Shown here: positions 1-8,283 of the stretch, one piece after another
How positions within the stretch are numbered: position 1 is the first letter of the stretch
Layout of the letters: the number at the start of each line of letters is the position of its first letter
NCBI GenBank assembly: GCA_905339405.1
Contig: CAJPGC010000017.1
Location: forward strand, 1-52,943
Direction: 5' to 3'
DNA length: 52,943 nt
Origin: an uncultured bacterium
GTDB taxonomy: Bacteria > Desulfobacterota > GWC2-55-46
Position numbers and translations under genes: made by a program
The notes under the pieces: model-generated
Seen by the model: only the letters and a program-made list of their open reading frames with translations
Told to the model about the DNA's origin: nothing
Database searches by the model: none

Positions 1-549
1 GCCATGCGCACGCAGGAGTTAAACCGTCTGGGAGTTGCGCATTCCCTTGTCGAGCCTTCCATCAAGCAGCATCTTCTCTACCTCAGTTCTGAGATAGAGA
101 AGCTCAAAAAACAGATGCGCTCGGAGATTGATGACGATCCGGACCTGAGGAACAACAGGGATCTTCTCATCACAATACCCGGCATAAGCGATTCTACAAT
201 CTCCGTGATCCTCGCCGAGCTCGACTTCAAGAAGTTCGAGAGCGTCAGAGAGGTGGTCGCCTTCATGGGACTTGCGCCTAAGGACAAAATCTCAGGCACC
301 TCGGTAAAAGGCAAGCCGCGTTTGTGCAAAACTGGTAATGCGAGACTCAGAAAATGCTTTTACATACCCGCGATGGTTGCTATGAGATTCAATCCGGTCG
401 TTGCACAATTCCAGCATCGCCTCAAGGAGAACGGCAAAAATGGTAAGGTCATAGTCTGTGCGGCAATGAGAAAACTCGTTCACATAATCTATGGCGTGCT
501 CAAAACCGGAAAACCCTACAACCCTCAATTAGCATTAGAAAGAGCTTGA
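1..549 (+). CDS. IS110-family transposase, 3' part (partial)
   Basis: C-terminal part of an IS110/IS1111-type DEDD transposase. The reading frame is open to the window edge, so the N-terminal catalytic half lies outside. The visible part matches the Transposase_20 region: a TIPGIS turn at about residue 59 of the visible protein, AFMGLAPKD, SGTSVKG, and the KTGNARLRKCFY stretch, followed by a helical tail. It is the only confident plus-strand gene here and is not part of the operons. Family assignment is firm. Whether the element is intact, and whether it is of the IS110 or IS1111 subgroup, cannot be told. Confidence 0.9.
   Translation, partial: AMRTQELNRLGVAHSLVEPSIKQHLLYLSSEIEKLKKQMRSEIDDDPDLRNNRDLLITIPGISDSTISVILAELDFKKFESVREVVAFMGLAPKDKISGTSVKGKPRLCKTGNARLRKCFYIPAMVAMRFNPVVAQFQHRLKENGKNGKVIVCAAMRKLVHIIYGVLKTGKPYNPQLALERA
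1..549 (+). mobile_element. IS110-family element, right-hand part
   Basis: Inferred from the transposase. The left end lies outside the window. The right end must be close to the stop codon, because an unrelated minus-strand gene ends 15 bases further on. I could not recognise terminal repeats, which IS110 elements usually lack, so the exact boundary is unknown. Confidence 0.5.
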
Positions 550-564
550 CGGACAAAACGGTAT

Positions 565-1362
565 CTACGGACTAGGCCTTACGTTCCATCTCACTCTGTT
601 TGGTCGAATTTCAGTAAGAGAACGCTCCATAAACGCAAATAAGTGAATATTCCGTTTTAGTATAATTCTATTCTCTTTGATATGATAGTCCTCCATCTGA
701 GCAAAAGTATCTCCAGAATGATGTTTGTCGTGTCTATAATAAAAAACAAAATCCTCAAGCTCATCTAAGTACCAATCTGTTCCATTTGAAAAAAATACCA
801 AACATGTATTATCCTCTATTTTGTCTTTTAAACATGATTCTATTTTATTCTCAGTTTCAACAACATATTCCAATATTTTTGACCGGCTCGCATAGGCGTC
901 ATGATATATTTCTCCTCCTAGCCATTCTTCATTTAGAATGAGTTTCACATTCCCAAAACGTCCTAGACCTAAATCCTGCTCGTATTTCCACCAGTCGTCT
1001 TTAGTGAGTGGATGTATAGTTTTAACCTCCACCCACATTGGCTTTTGTTTTGTATATCTTAAATGAAAATCAAAACGTTTTTCACAAACAGCACTTACTG
1101 GTTCGTAGTCCAACTGCTCGCAGTTAGGCTCTTCGAGAAGCATTACAGCTGTACAAAGCTCATTGTGAAATTCAATAAATTGCCTAAGATGTTTGAATCC
1201 TTCACTAAGTAGCCGTTTCGAAGTACACTCGAATCTATTCAATAACACCTTAAGGGATGGAAAACGTACTGCATTAGATTTTAAAACAGTACAGAGGGCA
1301 TTCTCAACCTCATGAATATATTTTTGAAAAAATGCGCGTTGTTCAGTGTTAAGCGAACACAT
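565..1362 (-). CDS. hypothetical protein with PD-(D/E)xK-like motif
   Basis: A 265-aa protein I do not recognise as a named family. The middle holds a possible PD-(D/E)xK nuclease core: D98 in RFDF, then E112 and K114 in WVEVKT, with strand-like hydrophobic residues around them, as expected for D-x(n)-ExK. The rest looks helical and there is no signal peptide. The gene is visibly AT-rich, rich in Lys, Asn and Ile codons, and unlike the GC-rich neighbours. It lies directly beside an IS110 transposase, so recent acquisition is likely. A cargo or defence-type nuclease is possible but is inference only. The ATG has only a weak upstream GGTAGG-like ribosome binding site. Confidence 0.65.
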   Translation of the reverse strand: MCSLNTEQRAFFQKYIHEVENALCTVLKSNAVRFPSLKVLLNRFECTSKRLLSEGFKHLRQFIEFHNELCTAVMLLEEPNCEQLDYEPVSAVCEKRFDFHLRYTKQKPMWVEVKTIHPLTKDDWWKYEQDLGLGRFGNVKLILNEEWLGGEIYHDAYASRSKILEYVVETENKIESCLKDKIEDNTCLVFFSNGTDWYLDELEDFVFYYRHDKHHSGDTFAQMEDYHIKENRIILKRNIHLFAFMERSLTEIRPNRVRWNVRPSP

Positions 1363-1419
1363 TATCTACCTACCAAAGCATAGTATTGTAAGTACAGCAC
1401 ACCATGCTGATCCAGGCCG

Positions 1420-1464
1420 AAAAATAAAAAAAGGCTGTGGACTCATCCACAGCCTCAAAAAAAA
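1420..1464 (-). terminator. intrinsic terminator, possibly bidirectional
   Basis: A perfect 9-bp stem (GGCTGTGGA at 1433-1441 with TCCACAGCC at 1446-1454) closes a 4-base loop. On the minus strand a T-rich tract follows (1420-1432). On the plus side an eight-A run (1457-1464) precedes the stem as read on minus. It lies 4 bases behind the stop of the His-rich small gene and closes the housekeeping run of minus-strand genes. Confidence 0.9.
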
Positions 1465-1468
1465 CCTG

Positions 1469-1693
1469 TCAGCTTATCTTTCCCATCTTCGTCAGGAAGT
1501 GCCCCACTGCCACCCTCAGCATCGCCGAGAGGTCCCAGTCCTGTCCGAGAGTCTTTTTGTACTCTTTCGCCATCTCCTCGAGGATTACTATCTGGTCCTC
1601 CTCGAGGGTCACGAGGACCTCTCTCAGTTCCTCCTCGTGGTCATCGTGGCCGTGTCCGTGGCCGCCCTTACTGTGGTCGTGCCCGCATCCCAT
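1469..1693 (-). CDS. small protein with His-rich N-terminus
   Basis: A 74-aa protein of unknown function. Residues 1-20 are a metal-binding-like tract (MGCGHDH then GHGHGHDDH) with one Cys and about seven His. Residues 28-70 form a beta strand (VLVTLEEDQ) followed by two helices, a pattern reminiscent of ribbon-helix-helix DNA-binding proteins. The AGGAGG ribosome binding site 6 bases before the ATG is strong, so the gene is probably real. It follows the LOG-family gene by 10 bases and is the last gene before the terminator. A metal-sensing regulator or metal chaperone is possible but unproven. Confidence 0.7.
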   Translation of the reverse strand: MGCGHDHSKGGHGHGHDDHEEELREVLVTLEEDQIVILEEMAKEYKKTLGQDWDLSAMLRVAVGHFLTKMGKIS

Positions 1694-1703
1694 ATGGCCC
1701 TCC

Positions 1704-2438
1704 TCAGGGTATGCCCTTCCTGTTTTTTATTTTTGAAAGCCCCTCTTCCTTTTCCCTGGGCTTCGCGCTCTTTATGAGCTTCATCTTCTTGTCCATGTGC
1801 TTGTTGATTATGGAAAGGACCTCTTTGGGGTCGTCGGTGATGTCGATGTAGTCGAGGTCCTCGGGGTCTATCGTCTTGTGGTGGAGCATGGTCTTCTTGA
1901 TGAAGTCCATCAAAGGGGCCCAGTATTCCTTGCCGAAGAGGATTATCGGGAACGGATATATCTTGTGGGTCTGGATGAGCGTCAACGCCTCGAAGAGCTC
2001 GTCGAGCGTGCCGAAGCCGCCGGGCATGCAGACGTAGCCCACAGCGTATTTGACGAACATGACCTTCCTGGCGAAGAAGTACTTGAAGTGCAGCGACCTG
2101 CTCTGGTACTTGTTCGCCTTCTGCTCGCGTGGAAGGGAGATGTTGAGGCCTATCGACATCCCGCCGTTCTGGAGGGCGCCCTTGTTTGCGGCCTCCATAA
2201 GGCCGGGGCCGCCGCCGGTTATGACGGCGTAGCCGTTCTTCGACAGGAGGCTTGCGACCTCTACGCACTGCTTGTAGTACTTCTTGTTGGACTCAATCCT
2301 CGCGGAGCCGAATATCGACACCGCCGGGCCCACGTCAGAGAGCTCGTCGAAGCCCTCGATGAACTCGCTCATTATACGGAAAACACGCCAGGTCTCTTTG
2401 CCTTTCAGGTCCTCTACCATGATCGGGTCTACTCCCAT
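1704..2438 (-). CDS. LOG family protein (TIGR00730-type nucleotide phosphoribohydrolase)
   Basis: Cytosolic Rossmann-fold protein of the LOG/lysine-decarboxylase-like family. Characterised members cleave cytokinin riboside 5'-monophosphates or other nucleoside monophosphates to base and ribose 5-phosphate. Diagnostic motifs are GGGPGLMEA (75-83), an Arg-Lys pair at 124-125, and the PGGFGTLDE signature (139-147), all intact. The first ATG overlaps the end of guaA by 10 bases. A second ATG at 2420 has GGGAG upstream and may be the true start. Its place directly behind guaB-guaA fits nucleotide salvage, although the natural substrate is unknown. The C-terminus is rich in Lys. Confidence 0.88.
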   Translation of the reverse strand: MGVDPIMVEDLKGKETWRVFRIMSEFIEGFDELSDVGPAVSIFGSARIESNKKYYKQCVEVASLLSKNGYAVITGGGPGLMEAANKGALQNGGMSIGLNISLPREQKANKYQSRSLHFKYFFARKVMFVKYAVGYVCMPGGFGTLDELFEALTLIQTHKIYPFPIILFGKEYWAPLMDFIKKTMLHHKTIDPEDLDYIDITDDPKEVLSIINKHMDKKMKLIKSAKPREKEEGLSKIKNRKGIP

Positions 2439-3979
2439 TCTATAGTCGCAGGTGGTTTTGAGCTGATGTCGTATACGACCCTGTTGACTCCCCTTACCTC
2501 GTTTATTACCCTCCTGGAGATGCGCTCCATGACGTCATAGGGGAGCCTCACCCAGTCGGCGGTCATGCCGTCGACGCTGTCGACGGCGCGGAGGGCCACT
2601 GTGTTCTCGTAGGTCCTCTCGTCTCCCATGACGCCGACGGTCTTTATGGGAAGGAGCACGGCGAACGACTGCCAGATGTCCGAATACAGCCCAGCGGCTT
2701 TAATCTCCTCGAGGACTATGGCGTCCGCCTCGCGGAGTATCTCGCATCTTTTCTTCGTGACCTCCCCGATTATCCTTATGGCAAGTCCAGGGCCAGGGAA
2801 GGGCTGGCGGCCGACAATCTCCTCGGTCATGCCCATCTCACGCCCCAGGGCCCTCACTTCGTCCTTGAAAAGCTCGCGAAGCGGCTCGACGAGCTTGAGC
2901 TTCATCTTCTTCAAAAGGCCGCCGACGTTATGGTGGCTCTTGATGGTCGCCGAAGGCCCCTTGAAAGAGACGCTCTCGATGACGTCCGGGTAAAGGGTGC
3001 CCTGCGCGAGAAATTTGACGTTCTTTATCTTGGCTGCCTCGGCGTCGAAAACGCGCACGAACTCGCCGCCGATTATCTTCCTCTTCTTCTCGGGATCCTC
3101 TACTCGCTCGAGCTTCTTCAAAAACCTTGCGGAAGCGTCTACCCTCTTGATGTTCATGTGGAAGGACTTCTTCAGGGTCGACTCGACCTTATCGGCTTCG
3201 CCCTTCCTGAGGACGCCGTTATCGACGAATATGCAGGTAAGCTTGTTGCCTATGGCCTTGTGCACGAGGAGGGCCGCCACGGCAGAGTCGACTCCGCCGC
3301 TTATGCCGCAGACTACATGGGCATCCCCGACCTTCGCGCGTATTTCGGCGATAGAGGTCTCGATGAACGACTTCATCGTCCACGTCGGCTTGCAGCCGCA
3401 CACTCCCATGACGAAGTTCTTCAATATGCGCGAACCCTGCGGCGTATGCACGACCTCGGGGTGGAACTGCACCCCATATACAGAGCCCTTGTCGCTCTTC
3501 ATCGCGCAGACGGTAGAGTTCTCGGAAGTGCCGATGACCTTGAAGCCCGGCGGCACATCTTCGACCCTGTCGCCGTGGCTCATCCATACCCTTACAGGCC
3601 CCTTGCCGAGGCCGGAGAAGAACTCTTCGCGCCCCTTCGCTGTGAGGTCTGACGCGCCGTACTCCCTTTTTTTCGACCTCTCGACCTTGCCGCCCAGGAG
3701 CTTTGCCGTAAGCTGCATGCCGTAGCAGATGCCCAGCACCGGGGCCTTTACTTCGCTGAAGAAAGACTTCGGGAGAAGCGGCGCGCCCTTGTCATAGACG
3801 CTCGAAGGGCCGCCGGAGAGTATTATGCCCTTGGGGTTGAACTTCTTTATGAAATCCGCTCCGACGTTGTACGGGTGTATCTCGCAGTAAACTTTTAATT
3901 CCCTTACCCTTCTCGCGATGAGCTGAGTGTACTGGGAGCCGAAGTCGAGGATGAGTACCTTCTGTGCGTGTATGTCCAT
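2429..3979 (-). CDS. guaA: GMP synthase (glutamine-hydrolysing)
   Basis: Converts XMP, glutamine and ATP to GMP, the last step of guanine nucleotide synthesis. The 516-aa length is standard. The N-terminal class I amidotransferase domain has C85 in GICYGMQ and the H173/E175 pair in FHPEV. The ATP pyrophosphatase domain has the SGGVDS P-loop at 227-232. The C-terminal dimerisation domain ends in KPPATIEWE, typical of GuaA. The gene lies 24 bases behind guaB in the same direction, so the two probably form a guaBA operon, with the LOG-family gene overlapping its 3' end. Confidence 0.98.
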   Translation of the reverse strand: MDIHAQKVLILDFGSQYTQLIARRVRELKVYCEIHPYNVGADFIKKFNPKGIILSGGPSSVYDKGAPLLPKSFFSEVKAPVLGICYGMQLTAKLLGGKVERSKKREYGASDLTAKGREEFFSGLGKGPVRVWMSHGDRVEDVPPGFKVIGTSENSTVCAMKSDKGSVYGVQFHPEVVHTPQGSRILKNFVMGVCGCKPTWTMKSFIETSIAEIRAKVGDAHVVCGISGGVDSAVAALLVHKAIGNKLTCIFVDNGVLRKGEADKVESTLKKSFHMNIKRVDASARFLKKLERVEDPEKKRKIIGGEFVRVFDAEAAKIKNVKFLAQGTLYPDVIESVSFKGPSATIKSHHNVGGLLKKMKLKLVEPLRELFKDEVRALGREMGMTEEIVGRQPFPGPGLAIRIIGEVTKKRCEILREADAIVLEEIKAAGLYSDIWQSFAVLLPIKTVGVMGDERTYENTVALRAVDSVDGMTADWVRLPYDVMERISRRVINEVRGVNRVVYDISSKPPATIEWE

Positions 3980-4003
3980 ATTGATTAAGCCGGAAATGCG
4001 GCC

Positions 4004-5464
4004 TTAAACCTCCTGCTTGTAGTTGGGCGCTTCCTTGGTGATGGTCACGTCGTGGACGTGGCTCTCGCGAAGGCCCGAAGGCGTTATCTTCACGAACCTC
4101 GCTTTCTTGTGGAGCTCGTCTATCGTCTTCACGCCGCAGTAGCCCATGCCAGCCCTCAAGCCGCCTATGAGCTGGAATATCGTCGCGGCGATGGGGCCCT
4201 TGTGGGGCACCCTGCCTTCTATGCCTTCGGGGACGAGTTTAAGTTCGCTCTCAACGTCCTCCTGGAAGTACCTGTCCTTGCTGCCTTTTTTCATGGCCTC
4301 GATGGAGCCCATGCCCCTGTAGAGCTTGAATGTCCTGCCCTGGTAGAGGATGGTCTCGCCCGGGCTCTCGTCGGTGCCGGCAAAGAGGCCTCCTATCATT
4401 ATGGAGTCCGCCCCGGCAGCCAAAGCTTTCGTGACGTCGCCGGAGTACTTTATGCCTCCGTCCGATATGACCGGTATGTTCTTTTTGCTTGCGACCTTCA
4501 CGACGTCGGAGACGGCGGTTATCTGAGGGACTCCTATGCCGGTCACTATCCTCGTTGTGCATATCGAGCCAGGCCCCACGCCGACCTTTATGGCGTCTAC
4601 CCCGGCCTTGATGAGAGCCTCTGCGGCCTCGCTCGTTGCCACGTTACCGGCTATGAGCTGGCAGTTGAAGCTCTTCTTGGTGGACTTTACCGCGTCAAGC
4701 ACGCCCTTGCTGTGGCCGTGGGCGGTGTCTATTATTATTACGTCCGCTCCCGCCTTTACCAGCGCGTCTATCCTCGCTTCCCTGTCGAAGGAAACTCCGA
4801 CGGCGGCCCCGACCCGGAGCCTGCCGAAGCCGTCCTTGCACGAGTTCGGGTGCTTTTCCCTCTTCTCGATGTCGGTTACGGTGATGAGCCCCTTCAACTG
4901 GTTCTTCTTGTCGACGACCGGGAGCTTTTCTATCCTGTGCTTGTGGAGGAGGTCCTTGGCCTTCTCGATGGAGATGCCGTAGGGGGCGGTTATGACCTCC
5001 TTCGTCATTATCTCGGATATCCTTTTGGAAGGGTTCGTCTCGAACCTGAGGTCCCTGTTCGTCAATATGCCGACGAGGACGCCGTCCTTTACGATTGGGA
5101 AGCCGGAGATGTTCTCCTTCTTCATTATCTCAAGGGCGTCGGCGACCTTCTGCTCGGGGGAGAGGGTCATGGGCTTCGTTATGACGACCGACTCGTACTT
5201 CTTGACCTTGTCGACCATCGCGGCCTGTTCTTCTATGGTGAGGTTCTTGTGGATTATGCCGATGCCGCCCTCGAGGGCGATGGAGATGGCCATCCTCCAT
5301 TCGGTCACGGTGTCCATGGCCGCGCTTATGAGCGGTATGTTGAGCCTTATCTCGTTGGTGAGCCTAGTTGAGACGTCCGTGTCCCTCGGCATGGTCTGCG
5401 AGAACGCGGGCTCCAGGAGCACGTCGTCGAATGTCAAAGCGGTTCTTATCCTGAGCGGTTCCAT
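4004..5464 (-). CDS. guaB: inosine-5'-monophosphate dehydrogenase
   Basis: Oxidises IMP to XMP with NAD, the committed step towards GMP. The 486-aa protein has the TIM-barrel start (LTFDDVLL at 10-17), two CBS domains inserted at about 94-205, and the catalytic loop GPGSICTTR with Cys302. The Arg-Tyr flap region and the C-terminal SGLRESH motif are present. The ATG has GGGAGG 10 bases upstream. guaA follows 24 bases downstream. The upstream gap of about 180 bases holds an AT-rich stretch and a dispersed repeat behind the preceding ppx gene. Confidence 0.98.
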   Translation of the reverse strand: MEPLRIRTALTFDDVLLEPAFSQTMPRDTDVSTRLTNEIRLNIPLISAAMDTVTEWRMAISIALEGGIGIIHKNLTIEEQAAMVDKVKKYESVVITKPMTLSPEQKVADALEIMKKENISGFPIVKDGVLVGILTNRDLRFETNPSKRISEIMTKEVITAPYGISIEKAKDLLHKHRIEKLPVVDKKNQLKGLITVTDIEKREKHPNSCKDGFGRLRVGAAVGVSFDREARIDALVKAGADVIIIDTAHGHSKGVLDAVKSTKKSFNCQLIAGNVATSEAAEALIKAGVDAIKVGVGPGSICTTRIVTGIGVPQITAVSDVVKVASKKNIPVISDGGIKYSGDVTKALAAGADSIMIGGLFAGTDESPGETILYQGRTFKLYRGMGSIEAMKKGSKDRYFQEDVESELKLVPEGIEGRVPHKGPIAATIFQLIGGLRAGMGYCGVKTIDELHKKARFVKITPSGLRESHVHDVTITKEAPNYKQEV

Positions 5465-5525
5465 ATATGTTAAACCTCCCTCTTTTATCTTTTTAAATAG
5501 AAAACTGAAACACCAATTTTCTTAA

Positions 5526-5644
5526 GGCAGCTCAAAAAGCACCATATGCTAGGCGTCGAGGAGCAAGGAGCGAGGCGTACTTTTAAGTACGTCGCAGTGA
5601 CGCGCGACGCTGACAACAACGCAGATGGGGAGCTTGAGGCAGCC
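5526..5644 (-). repeat. dispersed inverted-repeat element, copy A (long form)
   Basis: About 119 bases between ppx and guaB. The ends are imperfect inverted repeats (GGCAGCTCAAAAAGC and, complemented, GGCTGCCTCAAGC). A central near-palindrome (CGTACTT TT AAGTACG) sits at about 5576-5591. On the minus strand it begins 1 base behind the ppx stop. It shares its outer end and the CGACGCCT segment with the copies at 14881 and 39499. Confidence 0.75.
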
Positions 5645-5645
5645 G

Positions 5646-6611
5646 TCAATATTTCAAAGCCGCTCCCGGCTTCACCCGGTCGATGATTATCCCCTCAAGG
5701 AGCCCGGCGTCGCTGACCTTCGCCTCGCTGAATCCGAACATATCCATCGCGAGGAGCGTTATGGCCGACCCCGGCACTATGAGGTCTTCCCTGCCCTTCT
5801 CCAGACTCAAGACCGTCTGCCGCTCGCCGAGCGTCATCGAGCACAGGCGGCCATATATCTCCGCTATCCTTTCCTTCGAAAGGGTGTAATTGTTTATTCT
5901 GGACCTGTCATAGACCTCAAGGTCCTGGTCTATGGCGGCAAGCGTCGTAATGGTTCCGGCGGTGCCTACGAAAGAAGCGCCCCTCTTCCCCGAAAAATCG
6001 AGCGGGTCAATGCCGTCGCCCAGCATCCTGCCCCTCAGCTCCGCCAGCACGCCTTTTATCTCATCTTCCATCGCCTTAAGCTCAGAGGATGAAGGGGGGT
6101 CGCTCAGAAGATACTTCTCGGTGAGGTGGACTACTCCCATCTCCATCGACCAGCCGCCCGACATCTGGGAGCCGACGGTCACGATGAACTCGGTAGAGCC
6201 GCCGCCCACGTCGATGACGAGCTTTTTGCCCTGCCTCTCGTCGATGACCGAAAGGACGCCGAGAAGAGAGAGCCTGGCTTCCTCGCCTCCCTGTATGACG
6301 GTTATCTCGATGCCGGTCTTCTTCCTGACCTCTTCAGTAAACCACTCGCGGTTTACGGCCCTCCTGACGACGCTGGTGGCGAACGCGAGAACGGTCGAAA
6401 CGCCAGCCTCGTCGATATTGCGGCGGAACTCCGCAAGAGCCGCGAAGGTCCGTTCGGCGGCTTCCCTGCAAATCCCGGCGCCCTCTTCGTAGCCGCCGCC
6501 GAGCCTCGTTATCTTCCTCTTGTAGAGGACCGGCCGGAGATTGTCGCCGTCGAGCTCGGCTATGAGGAGGCGGAGCGTATTGGTGCCAATGTCGATTGAA
6601 GCGTATCTCAT
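5646..6611 (-). CDS. ppx: Ppx/GppA family phosphatase
   Basis: Exopolyphosphatase or pppGpp phosphohydrolase of the ASKHA fold. The N-terminus carries the phosphate-binding loop SIDIGTNTLRLL. A second nucleotide loop, DVGGGSTEF, lies near the middle, and GTAGTITTLAA follows. At 321 aa it is the short single-unit form without the C-terminal HD domain of E. coli Ppx. The frame is open upstream to 6653, but the ATG at 6611 places the conserved core at the N-terminus and is chosen. It lies 13 bases behind exbD. Substrate preference between polyphosphate and pppGpp cannot be decided. Confidence 0.9.
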   Translation of the reverse strand: MRYASIDIGTNTLRLLIAELDGDNLRPVLYKRKITRLGGGYEEGAGICREAAERTFAALAEFRRNIDEAGVSTVLAFATSVVRRAVNREWFTEEVRKKTGIEITVIQGGEEARLSLLGVLSVIDERQGKKLVIDVGGGSTEFIVTVGSQMSGGWSMEMGVVHLTEKYLLSDPPSSSELKAMEDEIKGVLAELRGRMLGDGIDPLDFSGKRGASFVGTAGTITTLAAIDQDLEVYDRSRINNYTLSKERIAEIYGRLCSMTLGERQTVLSLEKGREDLIVPGSAITLLAMDMFGFSEAKVSDAGLLEGIIIDRVKPGAALKY

Positions 6612-6624
6612 CCGCCCTGTTCCC

Positions 6625-7041
6625 TTACCTGGTCTTGACGTTCTCTGCAGCAATAGAGAGGCGCTCCGCGCCGGAGAGCCGGGCGATGTCGAGCACTTTT
6701 ACTATGACGGAATGCCTGACGTCGCCGTCCGCCCGCAGGACGACCGTCCTGTCCGGGCCTTTTTCAAATTCAGCCGCGAGAATAGCGGAAAGGTTTTCAA
6801 TTGAAGCCGGGCTCCCGTTTACGTTCAGCTCACCGGCACCGTTTATTGATACGACAGCGCCCTTGCCGGCCTCCGAGCCGGCGGAGACGGCCTTCGGGAG
6901 CTTTACCTTGAAGGAGCCTGTCATTATGAGCGGCGTCGTCACCATGAAGATGACGAGGAGGACGAGCATCACGTCGGTAAAGGGCGTGATGTTTATCTCC
7001 GACATAACCTTCTCGTGTCCGCTGCCGGTCTTCCAGGCCAA
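6625..7041 (-). CDS. exbD: ExbD/TolR family biopolymer transport protein
   Basis: Inner-membrane partner of the ExbB/TolQ proton channel. The protein has a short cytoplasmic N-terminus with INITPFTDVML, one membrane helix at about 23-41 with the conserved proton-path Asp23, and a periplasmic domain of about 95 residues. The start is a TTG, supported by GGAGGG 8 bases upstream; the internal ATG at 7005 is a poorer choice. It begins 2 bases behind the exbB stop, so the two are translationally linked. No TonB or TolA is seen nearby, so the driven process (TonB-type import or Tol-Pal) is open. Confidence 0.93.
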   Translation of the reverse strand: MAWKTGSGHEKVMSEINITPFTDVMLVLLVIFMVTTPLIMTGSFKVKLPKAVSAGSEAGKGAVVSINGAGELNVNGSPASIENLSAILAAEFEKGPDRTVVLRADGDVRHSVIVKVLDIARLSGAERLSIAAENVKTR

Positions 7042-7042
7042 G

Positions 7043-7666
7043 TCAGTTGCCCTCCGATATGCGGCCGGTGAACTCTGAGGCCGAAGCCTCGAGCTCGAGC
7101 GCGTGCCTCGTCGCGGTCCTCACGAAATAGTTATAGGCGACGACGGCAGGCACAGCGACGAAAAGGCCCGCTGCAGTAGCTATCAACGCTTCCGCTATGC
7201 CGTCCGCTACTGCGGCGGGGGATGCTCCCTGGGCTATCGCGAGGTCGCTGAACGCACGAATTATCCCGAGGACGGTGCCGAAAAGGCCGATGAACGGCGC
7301 GGTCGAACCAATGGTGCCGAGTATTCCGAGCGAACGTTCGAGCTTCAGGAGCTCGCGCCTTCCGGCAAGCTCCATGGCCTCGTTGACCTCTTCCTTGCTC
7401 CTGCCTGCCCTTGAGAGGCCGGAGAGGAGCACCTCGGACAACGGCGACCTGTTCGCCCTGCAGACGGCAGACATGGCCTGCAGGCCGCCTTCTTTCACGG
7501 CGTCCCTGAGGCTGGAAAAAGTCTCGGCGAGGGCGCGAGCGAACTTCCTGAATGCCCAGGCCCTTTCGAGCGTTATCGCTATGGAGAGGACGGAGAGGAG
7601 CGCAAGCACTACTACCGTAATGCCGCCTTTTTGCAGCAAAGCTAAAAAAGAGAGGTCCTGGAACAT
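7043..7666 (-). CDS. exbB: ExbB/TolQ/MotA family proton channel
   Basis: Integral membrane protein that, with ExbD, turns proton flow into mechanical work on a periplasm-spanning partner. The 207-aa sequence has three membrane segments: about 14-34, about 118-136 within the GTIGSTAPFIGLFGTVLGII signature, and a segment around AAGLFVAVPAVVAYN. A large cytoplasmic loop separates the first two. A ribosome binding site AAGGAG precedes the ATG at short spacing. It is the first of three tightly spaced genes (exbB, exbD, ppx), 27 bases behind the carbonic anhydrase-like gene. Confidence 0.93.
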   Translation of the reverse strand: MFQDLSFLALLQKGGITVVVLALLSVLSIAITLERAWAFRKFARALAETFSSLRDAVKEGGLQAMSAVCRANRSPLSEVLLSGLSRAGRSKEEVNEAMELAGRRELLKLERSLGILGTIGSTAPFIGLFGTVLGIIRAFSDLAIAQGASPAAVADGIAEALIATAAGLFVAVPAVVAYNYFVRTATRHALELEASASEFTGRISEGN

Positions 7667-7693
7667 TAACTCCTTCCGGAGAGTCTTTCGGCG

Positions 7694-8212
7694 CTACACC
7701 TTTTCAGGCCCGGTATAATTCCTAGAGTACTCGATATAGTTCTGAGCGGATTTCAATATCCTGACCTTTTCCTCGGGCTTCAGCGCCCTTACAACCTTCG
7801 CGGGAATGCCGAGGACGAGCGAGCCGGGCGGCACCTTCATGCCCTCTGTTACAAGTGCGCCCGCGCCGACGATGGAATCTTCGCCAATCTCGGCGTTGTC
7901 CAGGACGATGGCGCCCATGCCGATGAGGCACCTGTCCTTCACGGTACACCCGTGGAGGACCACGTTGTGGCCTATTGTTATGTCGTTTCCTATTATAAGA
8001 GGGTAGGTATCTTTGGTGACGTGCAGAGTCGAGTTGTCCTGGACGTTGGTCCTGTCGCCTATCCTGATGAAGTGGACGTCGCCGCGCACTACCGCGTTGA
8101 ACCAGATGGACGAGTTGACGCCTATCTCTACGTCGCCGATGACCTGGGCGCTGTCCTCAATGAAAACGCCTTCACCGAGAACGGGCCGCTTCCCCTTGTA
8201 CTGCTTGAGCAT
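7694..8212 (-). CDS. gamma-carbonic anhydrase family protein (YrdA-like)
   Basis: Left-handed beta-helix (hexapeptide repeat) protein of 172 aa, forming trimers in the cytosol. Repeats such as IGDVEIG, IGNDITIG and IGEDSIVG run through most of the length. The three zinc-ligand histidines of the gamma-CA family appear at H64, H82 and H87. A C-terminal helix follows PAKVVRAL. Many bacterial members have no proven carbonic anhydrase activity, so the catalytic role is uncertain. An AT-rich region with a possible housekeeping promoter lies upstream. Confidence 0.92.
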   Translation of the reverse strand: MLKQYKGKRPVLGEGVFIEDSAQVIGDVEIGVNSSIWFNAVVRGDVHFIRIGDRTNVQDNSTLHVTKDTYPLIIGNDITIGHNVVLHGCTVKDRCLIGMGAIVLDNAEIGEDSIVGAGALVTEGMKVPPGSLVLGIPAKVVRALKPEEKVRILKSAQNYIEYSRNYTGPEKV

Positions 8213-8247
8213 TCAGGACCCCTGAAAAGTGATAGTAAATTTGATAA

Positions 8248-8275
8248 ATTTAACAAATCCGGCCTTGAATCTCAA
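8248..8275 (-). promoter_or_regulatory. possible sigma-70-type promoter for the gamma-CA gene
   Basis: In the 71-base AT-rich gap behind tilS, minus-strand TTGAGA (8270-8275) and TTAAAT (8248-8253) are 16 bases apart. The gap also holds a tandem AAATTT pattern. Low-specificity match; position before the gene is the main support. Confidence 0.35.
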
Positions 8276-8283
8276 GGGAATAA

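Noticed and set aside
4052-5371. Long plus-strand open frame (439 codons) opposite guaB
   Set aside because: Mirror frame of a highly conserved gene in GC-rich DNA; the product is rich in Tyr, Val, Asp and Arg with no family features.
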